A stretch of 64,000 bases of DNA from Ovis canadensis (taxonomy: Eukaryota > Chordata > Mammalia > Artiodactyla > Bovidae), in contig NC_091247.1 in the NCBI RefSeq assembly GCF_042477335.2, positions 5,478,501 to 5,542,500 on the forward strand, written 5' to 3'. Position numbers and translations under genes: made by a program. The notes below the pieces were generated by a model, which saw nothing but the letters and a program-made list of their open reading frames with translations, did not search any database and was not told the origin of the DNA. Positions 1 to 10,925 of the stretch are shown piece by piece. Numbering within the stretch: the first letter of the stretch is position 1; the number at the start of each line of letters is the position of its first letter.

Positions 1-880
1 GAGGGGATAAAAGCGGCGGGGCAGGGGCTCTGCGCCCTTCGGGAGCCCGGGGAGCCCCGGCTTGGGAAGGGGCATGCTTCCGACTTGACCGGCCTGCAAG
101 GGTGGCCCTGCGCGCCCCGTGGTGGGGAGGGCCCGGAGGGAGTCTGATCAAGAATGGGCGCCGGCGGCGGGGAGGCGGGGGCAGTGCCAGGACCCCAAAG
201 TCCACGAGGCCCACTGCAGTGCCAGGCGGTGGCCTCCCCCTCCCCGACCCCGCCTCCGGGCGGCGAGGTGTCGGCGGAGATGTCACGGGCGGCGATTGTT
301 CGCTGGTGCGCGCGGTCGTGCGGCAGCCACTGACGGGGCGGGCGGGTGTTGGGGGGTGGCCGCCGCCTCCGGGGAGACCGCCCAGAGGTGCGCGGTCAGC
401 TCCGCAGCCCGCGCGCCCCGCGCGTCCCTCGCAGCAAAGTTCGGCTCAACTTTGAGGCGGGCCTTGACGCCCAGTCCCTTCCACCTTCCCCTCCAGGTCC
501 TCGGCGGCCGCGGCGAACCAGGCGGCGGCCCGAGCGCAGCCCCGGGGCCCCCCGCACGGCGGCGGCGGCGGCGGGCGGCGACAGCGACAGCGGCGAGGGG
601 ACGCAGCGCGCCCGCGTGGGGGCGTCGGCCCGCGCCCGCGAGTGGGCGCCGACGGGGACCCCGCGGGCGGCCCGCGCCGGGCGCTCGCCCTCCTGGAAGC
701 CCCGGAGGGCCCCCGGACCTCGGCCGGCTGAACAGAAACTGCTCTCCCATTGATTCTACCGGGCCTGGGCGAGCGGCCGGGTGCGTGTGCCCGAGCGCGT
801 GCGGAAGGCAGAAGGGCAGGAAGTCGGTCTCCGGCAGGCAGCCGGGGTGGCGGCACCGCGCAGGGGACGCAGCCTTCCTT
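1..880 (+). promoter_or_regulatory. FAM78A: CpG island, promoter and 5' region of FAM78A
   Basis: The first ~880 bases are very GC-rich and dense in CpG (for example 500-720), in contrast to the CpG-poor sequence beyond ~1000. This is the composition of an unmethylated vertebrate CpG-island promoter, and it lies directly upstream of the FAM78A start codon. A TATA-like GATAAAAG is at 6-13 and GC-box-like G-runs are frequent. The transcription start and any noncoding first exon cannot be fixed from sequence alone. A pyrimidine tract ending in CCAG near 496 could be a splice acceptor for a 5' UTR exon. Long open frames here on both strands reflect base composition and are not proposed as proteins. 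Confidence 0.75.
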
Positions 881-1106
881 ATTTATGTGTCTGCCGGCGT
901 TTGCCTTCTTCGCCCGAAGACTTCAGGGAGCGTCTCGGAGCTGCGTTCCCCGCGTGTGAGGCACGGGAAGGGCTGGATGTCTGAACAACATGCTTATCCA
1001 TTAACCTCCAAACTTTCCTTTTTTTAACCCAAAGAATATCGGTGATTTTTGTTCACTGCTCGCAGAAGAAGAGAGAACCCAGGGCCCTTGAAATGCAGCA
1101 AAATCC

Positions 1107-1118
1107 TTATTTATAAAG
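1107..1118 (+). promoter_or_regulatory. TATA-like box upstream of the FAM78A coding exon
   Basis: An AT-rich motif ending in TATAAAG at 1112-1118 lies 133 bases before the FAM78A start codon. A start site ~30 bases downstream (about 1145) would give a short 5' UTR of ~105 bases and would skip the start-stop uORF at 1137-1142. This could be an alternative core promoter, or simply AT-rich sequence inside a longer 5' UTR that begins in the CpG island. No other core element is obvious. Confidence 0.25.
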
Positions 1119-1250
1119 TGGCCCTGCGGTAGTGATATGTGAACCCCCTGGACTCAGTGAATCTTCTATCCTATGGATATCGGTCTTGGGATTTGAGATT
1201 GAAGAGCTGTACTACTGTCTGCGCTGGGTCCGGCGGCCTCCATCCTGTCC

Positions 1251-1573
1251 ATGCCCAGCTTCCCCTGGGACTGCTGGTCCTCCCTGGAGATCAGAGTGGT
1301 CCTGTGTGCCATGGGCTGCATTCAGAGCATCGGAGGCAAAGCCAGAGTCTTCCGGGAAGGCATCACGGTGATCGATGTGAAGGCCTCTATCGACCCCATC
1401 CCCACCAGCATCGATGAGTCCTCCAGCGTGGTGCTCCGCTACCGGACGCCCCACTTCCGTGCCTCGGCCCAGGTGGTCATGCCGCCCATCCCCAAGAAGG
1501 AGACCTGGATAGTCGGCTGGATTCAGGCGTGCAGCCACATGGAGTTCTATAACCAGTATGGGGAGCAGGGCAT
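1251..1573 (+). CDS. FAM78A: FAM78A, coding exon 1 (residues 1-108)
   Basis: This is the 5' coding exon of FAM78A, a small vertebrate protein with no established biochemical function. The product starts MPSFPWDCWSSLE and runs through a segment rich in hydrophobic beta-strand-like stretches to NQYGEQG. The exon ends in a split codon (AT) at a consensus donor, GTGAGT, at 1574-1579. Joined to 12090 this restores ATG and reads on as MSSWELPD. ATG 1251 is chosen because it gives a 283-residue protein, the length I recall for the family, and the N-terminus matches the known protein as I remember it. An in-frame ATG at 1308 would lose 19 residues. The protein is highly conserved in mammals; the paralogue FAM78B lies elsewhere. 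No signal peptide, clear membrane span or catalytic motif is visible. Confidence 0.95.
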
Positions 1574-3334
1574 GTGAGTACTGCTCAAGAGCAAACCTCG
1601 GGCAGGGGCCGCTGGGTGAGGGGCGAAGGGGGAAGGCAGGGGCTAGAGAGGGGTCTCTCCAGGGCCAGAGGGAAGTGTAAGTGCTCTCTGAGTCCTCCTC
1701 GGCCAGGCGACCTAGAGGGCTTGCCTGTTGATTCAGATCGGGGTCACAGCTCTAGGACCTTCCCTCCCACTGTCCCTGGCCCCCCCAGGGTTCCCATCTC
1801 CCTCCCCACAAGATGCCCAGGAAGCAGAGGGACACTCCACCGGGCGCCTCTTTGGCAAAGCAGGTGTGCTGTCCCGGGTCACTGGAGGGGCCGGGGCTTG
1901 GCCCGGCTCAGGCCTCCGCCAGCCCACGTGGTCGTAGTAGGCACTCAGGGAAGGAGAGACGGGTCTCCACAGCCTCCAGCGTTAGCGTGCAGGGCTCTGT
2001 GTTGGGCCTGATCTTGTCCCCCCACGTTTTCGGAGGCACAGCAAGACCTGGGGGGATGCTCTGCTCTGCTCAGGATGGAGTTTTGTTGGAGAGGGTTTTA
2101 GAAACGCGGTTTGCATCGCAGTGCAGTGTTCTCTGTCTCCGGAGGCAGAAGGTCACTTTCTGTGGACCTCCACTGTCCGTGTGCAGAGGGCTCCAGGGGG
2201 CCCTAACAGCTGAGAGGAGGCCACAGGCCTCTTCTCTCCAGCCCAGTCTCTAGAATGTCCCCAGGATAATGTAGCATTTGGTGTGGCCTCTTAGGATCCT
2301 GGCAGGTGCCCTGATCTTAGAGATGGTCGCCCTGAGTGTGCAAAGAGCAGTGGTAGACAGAGAGGGAAGTGACTTAACTTGAAGGGGTGCCTAAGACAGG
2401 GTGATGACAATAGCTGTGTCTGAGCACGAGGAGGCTTCTGAAGGCAGGCAGCCCCCAACTAGACCCTGGGAGTGGGCATGGATGCTCGCCCACAGCGTCT
2501 CTCTCAGGATCCACCCCTGCACCACACCTCCCCCGTCCTGTAGCAGACTTGCCCTCGGACTTGAAACTGATTTAAGAACCCCCGGGGCCACCTAAAATTA
2601 GAGAGGATGGGGGGGAACCGCAAATCCTGTGGCTTCTCCACCTGTGACTCTGATGTTACAAGGGCGACAGGAGGGTCATGGAAAACTGAAAACTAGGTGT
2701 AACCCTGGCCACCCCGAGAGGCACGCGGGCCGCATCTGGACACCCCTCGGCTCTCCTCTGTCTCCCTGACAGCTATGCTCCAGGTCTGACTCTCCAAGTG
2801 GTTATTAAATCAGGCGGGGTTTTGTGGGGGTGGGCGGGTAGGAGATGGTACTGACTTTCCATTCCAAGAAGGGAAATATTCTTCTTAGTTACTTGGTGTG
2901 GACCTTCCCTAAGAAGTCTTAAGCCCAAATATTCTCAGGCTTTGCAGGGCATCTGGGACAACTGGCAAGACACAAAGGTTTTTCTAGGCTTTTAGGCTAA
3001 GCTTGTTTTCTTCCTGAGAAAGAATAGGGAAGTCAGAGGGTCCTTCTGAACTTGGAAAGTTCCGTCCTCCTCCTGTGAGCGCCAGGAAGAGGAAAGTTGG
3101 GGAGGGTTAAAGGGACTGAGTTTTGCTATGTGGTGGGGAGGGAGCAGTCCTGGCTCGGAGCCTCGGTTTCCCCACCTGTGAGTCGTCAAGGCCTTGGGCT
3201 ACCTGGAGCATGGATGTGGCTCCAGGTCTGTTCGGGCACTACGGCTGGAGGCAGGCCTGCATCGGGAGACCTGAGCTGACCTTGCTCTGTCTGTGCCAGT
3301 CCTTGGTTCCTGGTTAGAGGAACCCAGTGCACAC

Positions 3335-3570
3335 CTAGACTGCAGTCAAGCAGACCTGGGCGCCAGTCCAGGCTCTGTCAGTTTCCAGGGTGTGACCTTA
3401 GCCACTCTGACCCTCGGTTTCCTCGTCTGCAAATCCAGGCCAGTCATAGGCCTTGCAGCATGGGCTTATTGAATTACGGGAGATGACATTGGTCAAGCTG
3501 TCGGCCCTGCGCCAAGCCCACAGTAAATACTTACTGCAGGTGACTGTTGTCTGTAATGCTGTTGTTACTG
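3335..3570 (-). repeat. MIR SINE fragment
   Basis: The segment reads like the MIR core and 3' part in reverse order: a 'gtgaccttagccactctgaccctcggtttcctcgtctg'-type stretch followed by a 'cagtaaatacttactgcagg' tail. It is heavily diverged, as expected for an ancient mammalian SINE. Edges are approximate. Confidence 0.6.
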
Positions 3571-3989
3571 TAATGATCCTCCTGTCAGACAGGGAGTGGG
3601 TGATAGGACCTGTAAAAAGAATGGCTGAATTCAGACAGATGTAAATTACTCCTTGTGCTGAATTTTCTCCCTGGCCCAGGTCTTCCTCTTTCACACAGAG
3701 CCTATTCCCTGACTTAAGAATTCAACAGTTAACAGTGTAAGTCATGCGTGATTTTTCAAGTGGCTGAAGGCCGTTTTCCGTGTTCTGTATGTGTTTCCTT
3801 TTGTTCTCTCCCCTTCTTGGAACACGCCTCCGCGCAGGGACCCCTGTGTCCCATGGACCTCCTTCTCCAGGGTCCACTGAGGTCCCAGTGGAGATGGGAC
3901 CAGCCCCGGAGAAAGAGCAGAGTTGGAGGCTCCCTGGAGGGGCAGGAGGGACTGGGCATTAATGAGTTCAGTCTCTTGGGTCAGGATGA

Positions 3990-4110
3990 CCCCAGTGCTG
4001 GCTCTGGGGCCTCGGCAAGTTGCCTCTTGGATTAGGCTTTGCCATCTGTGGATGGGGAGTTAGAAGTGCCTGTAGGCTGCTGGGAGGATTCGAGAAGAAG
4101 ACAGCTGTAG
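3990..4110 (-). repeat. MIR-like fragment (minus)
   Basis: A partial match to the MIR pattern: 'ggcaagttgcctcttgg', then 'gccatctgtggatgggga', then 'gctgggaggattcgag'. It is short and diverged, so only a tentative call. Confidence 0.4.
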
Positions 4111-4278
4111 GTGACTGCCCTGTGGCTGAAATGCACAGTTGGAAACTGCTTGATTATTAATCAACAAAACTGTATTAAGAAACTGAATTATCAAGTAGAT
4201 GGTTCCTCTGGCTGGTGGGGAGGCTCTGGCCTCCAGAAAAAGCCTGGACAGCTATGCCTGCTTGAATGCCAATGGAAG

Positions 4279-4397
4279 CATTTTTTTTTTTTTTGCTACA
4301 CAGCATATGGGATCTTCGTTCCCCAACCAGGGAATGAACCCACGTCCCGTATATTGGAAGCTCAGGGTCTTAACCACTGGACTGCCAGGGAAGTCCC
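4279..4397 (-). mobile_element. CHR-type tRNA-derived SINE
   Basis: Read on the minus strand this starts with 'gacttccctggcagtccagtggttaag', has a B-box-like 'gggttcattccctgg', and ends in 'gcaaaaaaaa'. The tail appears as the T-run at 4279-4294 on the plus strand. This is the CHR family pattern of cetartiodactyl SINEs. It is intact enough to show both the tRNA-like head and the A tail, and it sits in the FAM78A intron antisense to the gene. Confidence 0.75.
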
Positions 4398-4554
4398 AGA
4401 TGGAAGCATTTTGATGGGATGAAAAGACTTCCCTATCCCAAACCTCCTGTGATAACGAGGCTTCTTCACTTTTTTAAGCCCCATGATGTGAAGGAAAGTC
4501 AAGGGTGGTGAGAGGTGGGGTGACCGGTGGCCTCAGGCTGCCCGGAGCTGTCCC

Positions 4555-4737
4555 TTAACTTTGCTGGGACTGGGGCTGTCCTGTGCATTGCAGGAGATTG
4601 AGCTGTGTCCCTGGTCTCTACCCACTTGATGCCAGTAGCCTCCCTCCCCCAATCCTAACAGCCAAAAATGTCTCCAGACACTGCCCGATGTCCCCAGGAG
4701 GGGTAAAAAGTCACCCCTGATTGAGAACTGCTGGGCT
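4555..4737 (-). repeat. MER20-like DNA transposon remnant
   Basis: Plus-strand text includes 'ggggctgtcctgtgcattgc', 'tctctacccacttgatgccagtagc', 'caaaaatgtctccagacac' and a terminal 'gattgagaactgctggg'. This is the reverse complement of the MER20 (hAT-Charlie) pattern with its 'tctcaaccaggg'-type end. It is an old non-autonomous DNA transposon fossil. Confidence 0.6.
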
Positions 4738-5489
4738 AGACCCAGGCAATTTGAAGCCTTAAAATGAAGTCCCCCCCCACCCCACCCCGGGCTTTAAAGG
4801 CCCGGGGAGTGGATGGCCAGGTGGCAAAGGTTAGGTTAGGGTTTCTGTTCTTGTATTAAAAATATTAATTCCAAATACTTAACCAAAACCCGTAATACCC
4901 CCAAACATTATCCCTGCTTGAAATTAATCTCTAATCCAGGAGAACCCTTTTGAATGACATTGTGGGTTGGAAATGTTTGCAGTGGAACAATGCCACACTC
5001 CAAACCCCAGTAATGCCCCAGCTTAAAGACAAGAGCTAGAAAATGGTGAGTTTCTTGTGCCAGCTTGAGAGGATTCTATATCGTTTGGGGTTCAGCCCAC
5101 ATTGCTTTAAAGGCTACCCCCCCAAAAAAAAAAAAAACTGTTGGAGACGCCTGCCTCCACAGTCCCGTCCTCCGCAATCCTCAGCCGCCACCTGTCAGCT
5201 GGCACAATCTTCCAAGTGACAAGTCCCAATTTCTCCCTTGTGTGTGGGACGCTTCACGTTATCCCTAATTTGCCCTCCCGCTGGAGCCCCCAGGGAATCT
5301 GGCCCACGGCCAAAGTCAAAGTCAAGGCCGGCTCTGGCTCCAGGTTTTGCCAAAGGGCAGGCTTGAGGTGAGGGGAGGAGAACAGCTCAAGACGTGGGGG
5401 CCTCTCTGGATTGACAGTGCCACCTGCCCATGCCCTTGTCCAGCAGGACGTGGCCCCCCAGCTCCACCATCCACAGGTGCGGCCAGCTT

Positions 5490-5660
5490 GGGCCAGGTTC
5501 CCAGCCTTTATGAGCCTCACTGTTCCCATCTGTGAAATAGGGTTGTTGAGGGACTAAATGAGGTAGTGCCTGATGAGGACTCAGCACAGTGCCTGTGTAT
5601 ACGAAACACTGGTTGCATAGTTGCTACTCCTGCCATAACCAGCATTCATTCATCATCAGT
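5490..5660 (-). repeat. MIR SINE fragment
   Basis: The series 'gttcccatctgtgaaatagggttgttgaggga', 'ctaaatgaggtagtgcctgatgagg' and 'agcacagtgcctgtgta' matches a MIR in reverse orientation. It is ancient and diverged. Confidence 0.6.
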
Positions 5661-6504
5661 TACACAGCGCTCGGCCAGGAATCAGCACCAAGTGCTGTGT
5701 TAGAGTCGTTGCTCTTCTTCTTTTGGGTTGGGTTTCCCATACCCGCCTAGAGCAGGGGAGTCTCTGGCGACGAGACCTCTCAGGGTTTTTGCAGCCGGAC
5801 CTGCGATGACTTGAGCTGTCACAGGATGGTGAGGCCAGTGGGAAAGGGCTGGGCAGGGGTGGAGGGGCTTCTGCCTGGCTCCCCGGTCTCTCTCTGGCCT
5901 CCCAGGGACTCCAAGAGGTCCTCACTGATGCTGAGGCCGGGGGCCGCTGAGACCCGAGGCCACTTGTCTGAGAAGGCTTGCTCTGCTCCAGCAGGTCTGG
6001 GGCCAGGTCAGGAGGCATGGCCTGGTGACCACGTGGCCTCTTCCTGCAGCCCGGGCCTGCCCAGGGGGCCGGGCAGAACAATTGGGGACGGTACTTCCTC
6101 TCTGCACCCGGAAGGCGGCCTCCCCCATCTGTGGGGCCCTGGTGGAGGCCGGAGAGGGAAGTCCTCGTTTCCAGGCTTTGGGGTGGGAGGAAGTTGGGGG
6201 CAGGGGTACTGCCCGGCCCCAAAAGAACTGCCCTGGACTGGCCCCTGCCTGGCGATCGTGCCCACCCTCGCCTTCTGAGGGCGGAAAAGAGAAGCTGGCA
6301 TCTCCCGGGCCATGCGGGGAGACACCGGCCGCCGCCATGATCAGGGGAGTGGCAAATGAAACGGGGAGATGCTTTTTTCTTCTTTCCGCTGATAGGATCT
6401 GGGTTAGAAATGGAAAGGGTCAGTAATGCCTGGTGCGGGGGGTACAATGTGGGCAGCTTCTGAAAGATGAGCTTTCAGAGTTACAAGTACATGGGACCTT
6501 CAAC

Positions 6505-6570
6505 TCTGGCACTGTCATTCGGGATTTTCGTGGTGTGGAAATGCCTGAACGGACTTTTTGGCCAACCCAG
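6505..6570. repeat. Possible mariner-type terminal fragment
   Basis: 'ggattttcgtggtgtggaaatgcctgaacgg' followed by 'actttttggccaacccagtag' resembles the terminal sequence of the Tc1/mariner elements common in ruminants. Only one end is recognisable and no transposase frame remains, so the call is tentative. Confidence 0.35.
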
Positions 6571-8584
6571 TAGTTCTGGCGTCTGTCTTAACAGAAACTG
6601 AGCCCCTGGCCTGGCGCCTGGCAGGTAGTAAGCACATAAAAAAGTCTACTGAACAAATGAGTCAATGAGTACATGAATGGAAGGAGCGGGGCAGAATGGA
6701 TGTGTTTGCGGGCAGAAACTCCAGCCTCGGCCATCGTGGCAAAGAGCCACGAACACCCCCAGTGTCCTGTCTCCAGGGCCGAGTATGGCGAGGCTGCTAC
6801 ATAGGACGAGGAGGGGCTCAAATTAAGATTCTGTCACTAAAAACTGAACATATACTGGGTATGTGCAGGGAGAAAGCTTCAGAAGGATGTTCACCAGAGT
6901 GGGATGTGGTGAGTAACCTCAGCGAGGAAGGGGGCGGCCCGGAAGGCAGGACTCGCGTTTCTCACTTTAGGTACTTCTCTATGGCTTGCTTTCTAAAAAC
7001 AAAACAAAAGCACAGCTTTTGAAACTGAAAACTAAAACAGGTGCTGTCGGGCCCTTTCTGCCACGTGGCAGGCCCTGGGACTGTGGCCTGGGCAAGAGGG
7101 AGTGGTGAGGTGGGAGGAAACAGAGGCCACAGGAGGGTCACACCTTTGGCCTCTGGGCACCTCTGGTTTCCTTCCCTGTCTACCCACAGGCCTTTGAGCA
7201 GAGCCAACTTCGGGCTGGTGGCTGGGCCTGGGACCCTGAGTCATAGGGTGACTCTCCCCAGCCTCTGTGGGCACCCTTTGGCACAGCCTCAACCCCTTCT
7301 CTGTCCTGCAGGGAAGGCCTTTTGTAACCCCTTCAGACTCACTCTCCGTCAGTCACACTGCTCGGAGCGTCTGCACGCTGCAACTGTGTGTGCACGCGTG
7401 CACCTGGGGGCCCTCAGCTTCGCCTGCATCTGACTTTTAGGGCCGTGGGGAGGGGGGTCACAGCAGATTTAAAGGGGTTGGAGGAAGGAAGCGTGCCATC
7501 CGTTTTGTGTTTTTAAAGACCACTTGTGTTTCAGGGAGGAGAGCTTGGCCGAGGGCAGGAGGAGACCTGGGAGAGGTGAAGGGTCGTGGCCAGGGACGAG
7601 GCAGGGGGGTGCGGGAGGCAGTCTGGAGGTGAGAAAGGGGGAGTCAGGGGTGGATTAGGGCATCCAGAGGGTGCAGGGCCCCCGACATCGCCGATGACCG
7701 GGTCGCCATGGTGGGGTGGCCAGCGCCCGTGGGGGGTCCCTGCAGATGTTTGTTGAGTGGCTTTGGATGGCGCTGCAGAAGGAGCGGGGTTTGAGGGGAA
7801 CTCAGGAGTCTGGCTCAGATGTGCTGCCAGCGGGCCCCAGAAAGCATCTGCGGTCCGGCTGGAAGCCTGGACTTGCCTGCCGTCCTCTGCTTTCCCACAC
7901 CTCCGGAATGAGGGTAGGAGAGTGATGGGAAGCGGGCCAGTTTCCTGGGCGTGGGCATGGTGGGGTCTTGTGCTCTGAAGGGCCCCCAGCCTGGTGCCAG
8001 GCCCCACGGTCACCACGTGGCAGTTCTTAACTTTTGAACAACTTTCTCACTTCGCGCCGGTGCCACACTTCCTGTGGCCACTGTTGCCCTGAAGACCAGT
8101 GCAGGCCGGCGAGCAAAGGGGAGAGGACACGGGGGAGACCATGTCCCCTGCTCCCCTGTGGGAGGCCTGATAGGACTGCCCTGGGGTCTGGACAGGAGGT
8201 GCTGGGGCAGAAATGGGCGGTTGCTTGTGTTCACCAATACCCCTCCTCTACCTAGATCTGGTGGTGCCTGGGCATCCGTGTGGACCCGAGAGCCTTGCCC
8301 AGACCTTTCAGTGACATCTATAGCTGTACTGCCTTCAACTTGCAAACTAGCAGGCTTAGGGTGCGCAGGGAGCGGAAAATCGAGGGTCTGCCTTGAAGCC
8401 CGATGTCCCTGCAGAACAAACAGGAAGTCTTTGAGGCAGGAACTGTATGGAATTATTCCTTTCAGAGCCCAGATAATCTGGAAACATAAATGAGGTCAGA
8501 AGGCCTCAGGTCACATCGGGGCTGGCAAATCCATTAGTGTGAGAGGCACGGCTCCCAAAGATGTTCTCCGGGAGTTTCCATGTT

Positions 8585-8750
8585 TTGCTGTTTATCGCGT
8601 ACCAGGTGGTACGTGTCGACAGGTTTAATCATCACAGAAACCTGGAAGGTGGGTGTGATTACCACGGTGGACCAGTGTGGAGCTGACATGTGTGACTTGA
8701 CCAGAGCTTGTAGCCAGGGGGACACTGGCCCTGGGTTGGCCCGCATCCAT
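8585..8750 (+). repeat. MIR-like fragment (plus)
   Basis: 'taccaggtggtacgtgtcgacaggtttaatcatcacagaaacctggaaggtgggtgtgattacc' follows the MIR order of 'Ctgttctaag...ttaatcctcacaacaacc...aggtaggt'. It is a diverged fossil within the FAM78A intron. Confidence 0.55.
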
Positions 8751-9517
8751 CAGCTACTGTGTCCTTACCCACGCCCCCTCGTACCGCCTCGACTCAGAGA
8801 CTGGACCAAGGGGACCGCAGCTAGCTCAGCTGGCCTGTGATGATGTGAAAACAGACGCCCTTGGCCCTGGTTCTGAGTAATACGCCACGTGAAACAGGGC
8901 TGTGTGCTCGCTCACGAGGACTGTCACCGTCTATGACTGAGCCAGCGCCTGGGCATTTGTGGGGGCTGGTAGGGGAAAGGGAACCTGAAGCTTTGGGGTC
9001 AAGAGGCTGAGACACAGAGTGCGGGGGCCATGCGGGTACCAAGCCCCACTCCCCCAAACAAGCCAGCTCTTAGGAAGTGAAAGGGGGCCTTTGGCGAGAT
9101 GGCTTTCTGCCTTAAAAAAAAACAAAACAAAACAATTTTTAAGAGTGAAACACCATGAGAAGGTAGAGTGGGTGCCTTCCAGGAGGCTGGAGGCAGGTGG
9201 GACACAGGCTTCTGAGAAATTCAGGACAGGGACCCTGACCCCCTTCTCTGGTCCATGGCAGCCATCCCCTGGGACAGCTGAGTCTCCAGGTTCACAACTG
9301 TGACCTCCTCCCTTGGAGTCTGATGAGCTCAGGGCCCCAGGCTGGAGATGGCCAACGAGACAGGTGTTACACTAATTTGTGACCTTTTTAACGAAGCAAA
9401 CAGAAAAATTAGCAAAATCACATTCCTAATTATCCCTCCAGTAGTGACCACATTTACTAACTGCTAACATTAAATGGTGCATCTCAGGAATGCATTTTTA
9501 ATTATGATTAAGTTATA

Positions 9518-9784
9518 CAATGGCACCCCACTCCAGTACTCTTGCCTGGAAAATCCCATGGACGGAGGAGCCTGGTAGGCTGTAGTCCATGGGGTTGCTA
9601 AGAGTCGGACACGACTGAGCGACTTCACTTTCACTTTTCACTTTCCTGCATTGGAGAAGGAAATGGCAACCCACTCCATTGTTCTTGCCTGGAGAATCCC
9701 AAGGACGGCAGAGTCTGGTGGGCTGCCGTCTATGGGGTCACACAGAGTTGGACACGACTGAAGTGACTTAGCAGCAGCAGCAGC
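9518..9784 (+). mobile_element. BOV-A2 SINE (dimeric)
   Basis: Two related half-units are visible: 'aatggcaccccactccagtactcttgcctgg...gacacgactgagcgacttcac' and 'ggagaaggaaatggcaacccactcc...gacacgactgaagtgacttagcagcagcag'. This is the dimeric BOV-A2 structure with its (CAG)n tail. It is inserted in the L1 3' UTR. Confidence 0.9.
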
Positions 9785-9790
9785 ATACAT

Positions 9791-9990
9791 GGGCTTCCCT
9801 GGTGGGTCAGTGGTAAAGAATCTGCTCCACCTGGGGCAGAGCCCCAGCTTTGATCCCTGTGGGAAGATCCCCTGGAGGAGGAAATGGCAACCCACTCCAG
9901 TATTCTTGCTTGGAAATTCCCATGGACAGAGGAGCCTGGCAGGCTGCAGTCCATGGGATCGCAAAGAATCAGACACGACCGAGCGTCTAA
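9791..9990 (+). mobile_element. Bov-tA SINE
   Basis: The tRNA-Glu-like head 'gggcttccctggtgggtcagtggtaaagaat' is followed by the BovB-derived body 'atggcaacccactccagtattc' and end 'agacacgaccgagcg'. It sits directly behind the BOV-A2. Confidence 0.9.
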
Positions 9991-10789
9991 ACAAAACAAC
10001 AAAGATATACATAAAATTTATCATCTGAACCATTTTTAAGTTCAAGGGTATTAAAAACATCCACACTGTTGTACGTCTATTTCCAGAAATTGTTCATCTT
10101 CCCCAACTGAGATTGCACCCATGGGACCCTGGCTGCCCGTGCCCCTCCCCCAGCCCCCGGCAACCACATCCTGCCTTCTGTCTCTCTGAGTCTGAGTCCT
10201 CGAGGGGCCTCATATATGTGGAATCATACAGTGTTTGTCCTTTCCTCTGACTTGTTTCACTTCGCATAATGTCTTCAGGGTTCATCCATGTTGTAGCGTG
10301 TGTCAGAATTTCCTTTTTAAGGGTGAATAATATTCCATTGTAATGGACAGACCACTTTGTCCATCGTCCAGTGATGGACACTTGGGTTGCTTCCACATTT
10401 GGGCTATTGTGAACAGTGCTGCCATGAATAAAAATGCATCTTGTAATATATATTCTGGAGAGAACTGCTAGTGTACACAGGTATGCAGAATTCTGGGGGC
10501 AAAGCAGCCCGAGCTTTGGTGTGGCAGGTGCCTAGGTCTCACTGCTCAGCGGAATTATCTGCGGAAAAAGACCCCACCCACAGCTTTCCTTACTTTATCT
10601 GCCTAGTGGGGTGGAGGTGATTGTTGATGAGTCTCTCAGGGGTGGGTTCCCTGGATGCTGCTGTCCAGCCACACGTGTCCTCAGAGTGACTTGGGACAGG
10701 CCAGTGTCCTCTTCTGTCTGAGAGCTATTATTATAGCAATAGCCATGGCGGCAAGAGCCAGCAGACACCAGTCGCTGGCCTTTGTCCTG

Positions 10790-10925
10790 TGCCCTGCCCT
10801 GGGCTGGCACGTTCCTGCCTGAATCCTTCCGTGACCCCAGGTGGGACAAGGTGATGAGTCTGGGGCCCAGGGGGTATAGGGACTTTGCTCAGGGTGTTAC
10901 ACCAGTGAGAGGGTGGCTGAGACTT
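10790..10925 (+). repeat. MIR-like fragment
   Basis: 'gtgccctgccctgggctggcac...gaatccttccgtgaccccaggtgggacaaggtgatgagtctgggg...gggactttgctcagggtgttacaccag' parallels the MIR consensus, including the 'acttgctcaaggtcacacag' motif. It is diverged and edges are approximate. Confidence 0.5.

Larger units (their letters stand above)
9495..10480 (+). mobile_element. L1 3' UTR (L1M-type), interrupted by two SINEs
   Basis: The 3' UTR of an old L1 begins at 'tttttaattatgattaagttatac' (9495-9517) and resumes after ~10003 with 'atacataaaatttatcatctgaacc'. It continues through 'ggaatcatacagtgtttgtcc', 'ataatattccattgtaatgg' and 'cttgggttgcttccac' to about 10480. The gap is filled by a BOV-A2 and a Bov-tA, so the L1 is older than both. 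No ORF2 coding sequence remains. Confidence 0.8.

Noticed and set aside
119-1027. 302-codon plus-strand open frame over the CpG island
   Set aside because: Composition is A/R/G/P-rich, as any frame through CpG-island DNA tends to be. Other frames and the minus strand are equally open, and it does not connect to FAM78A.
5656-6447. 263-codon minus-strand open frame in the FAM78A intron
   Set aside because: No recognised domain, no splice or promoter context, GC-rich background. It begins inside sequence next to a MIR.
9791-9990. tRNA gene-like A and B boxes in SINEs
   Set aside because: These are the tRNA-derived heads of Bov-tA and CHR SINEs at many sites. No intact cloverleaf outside a SINE was seen.
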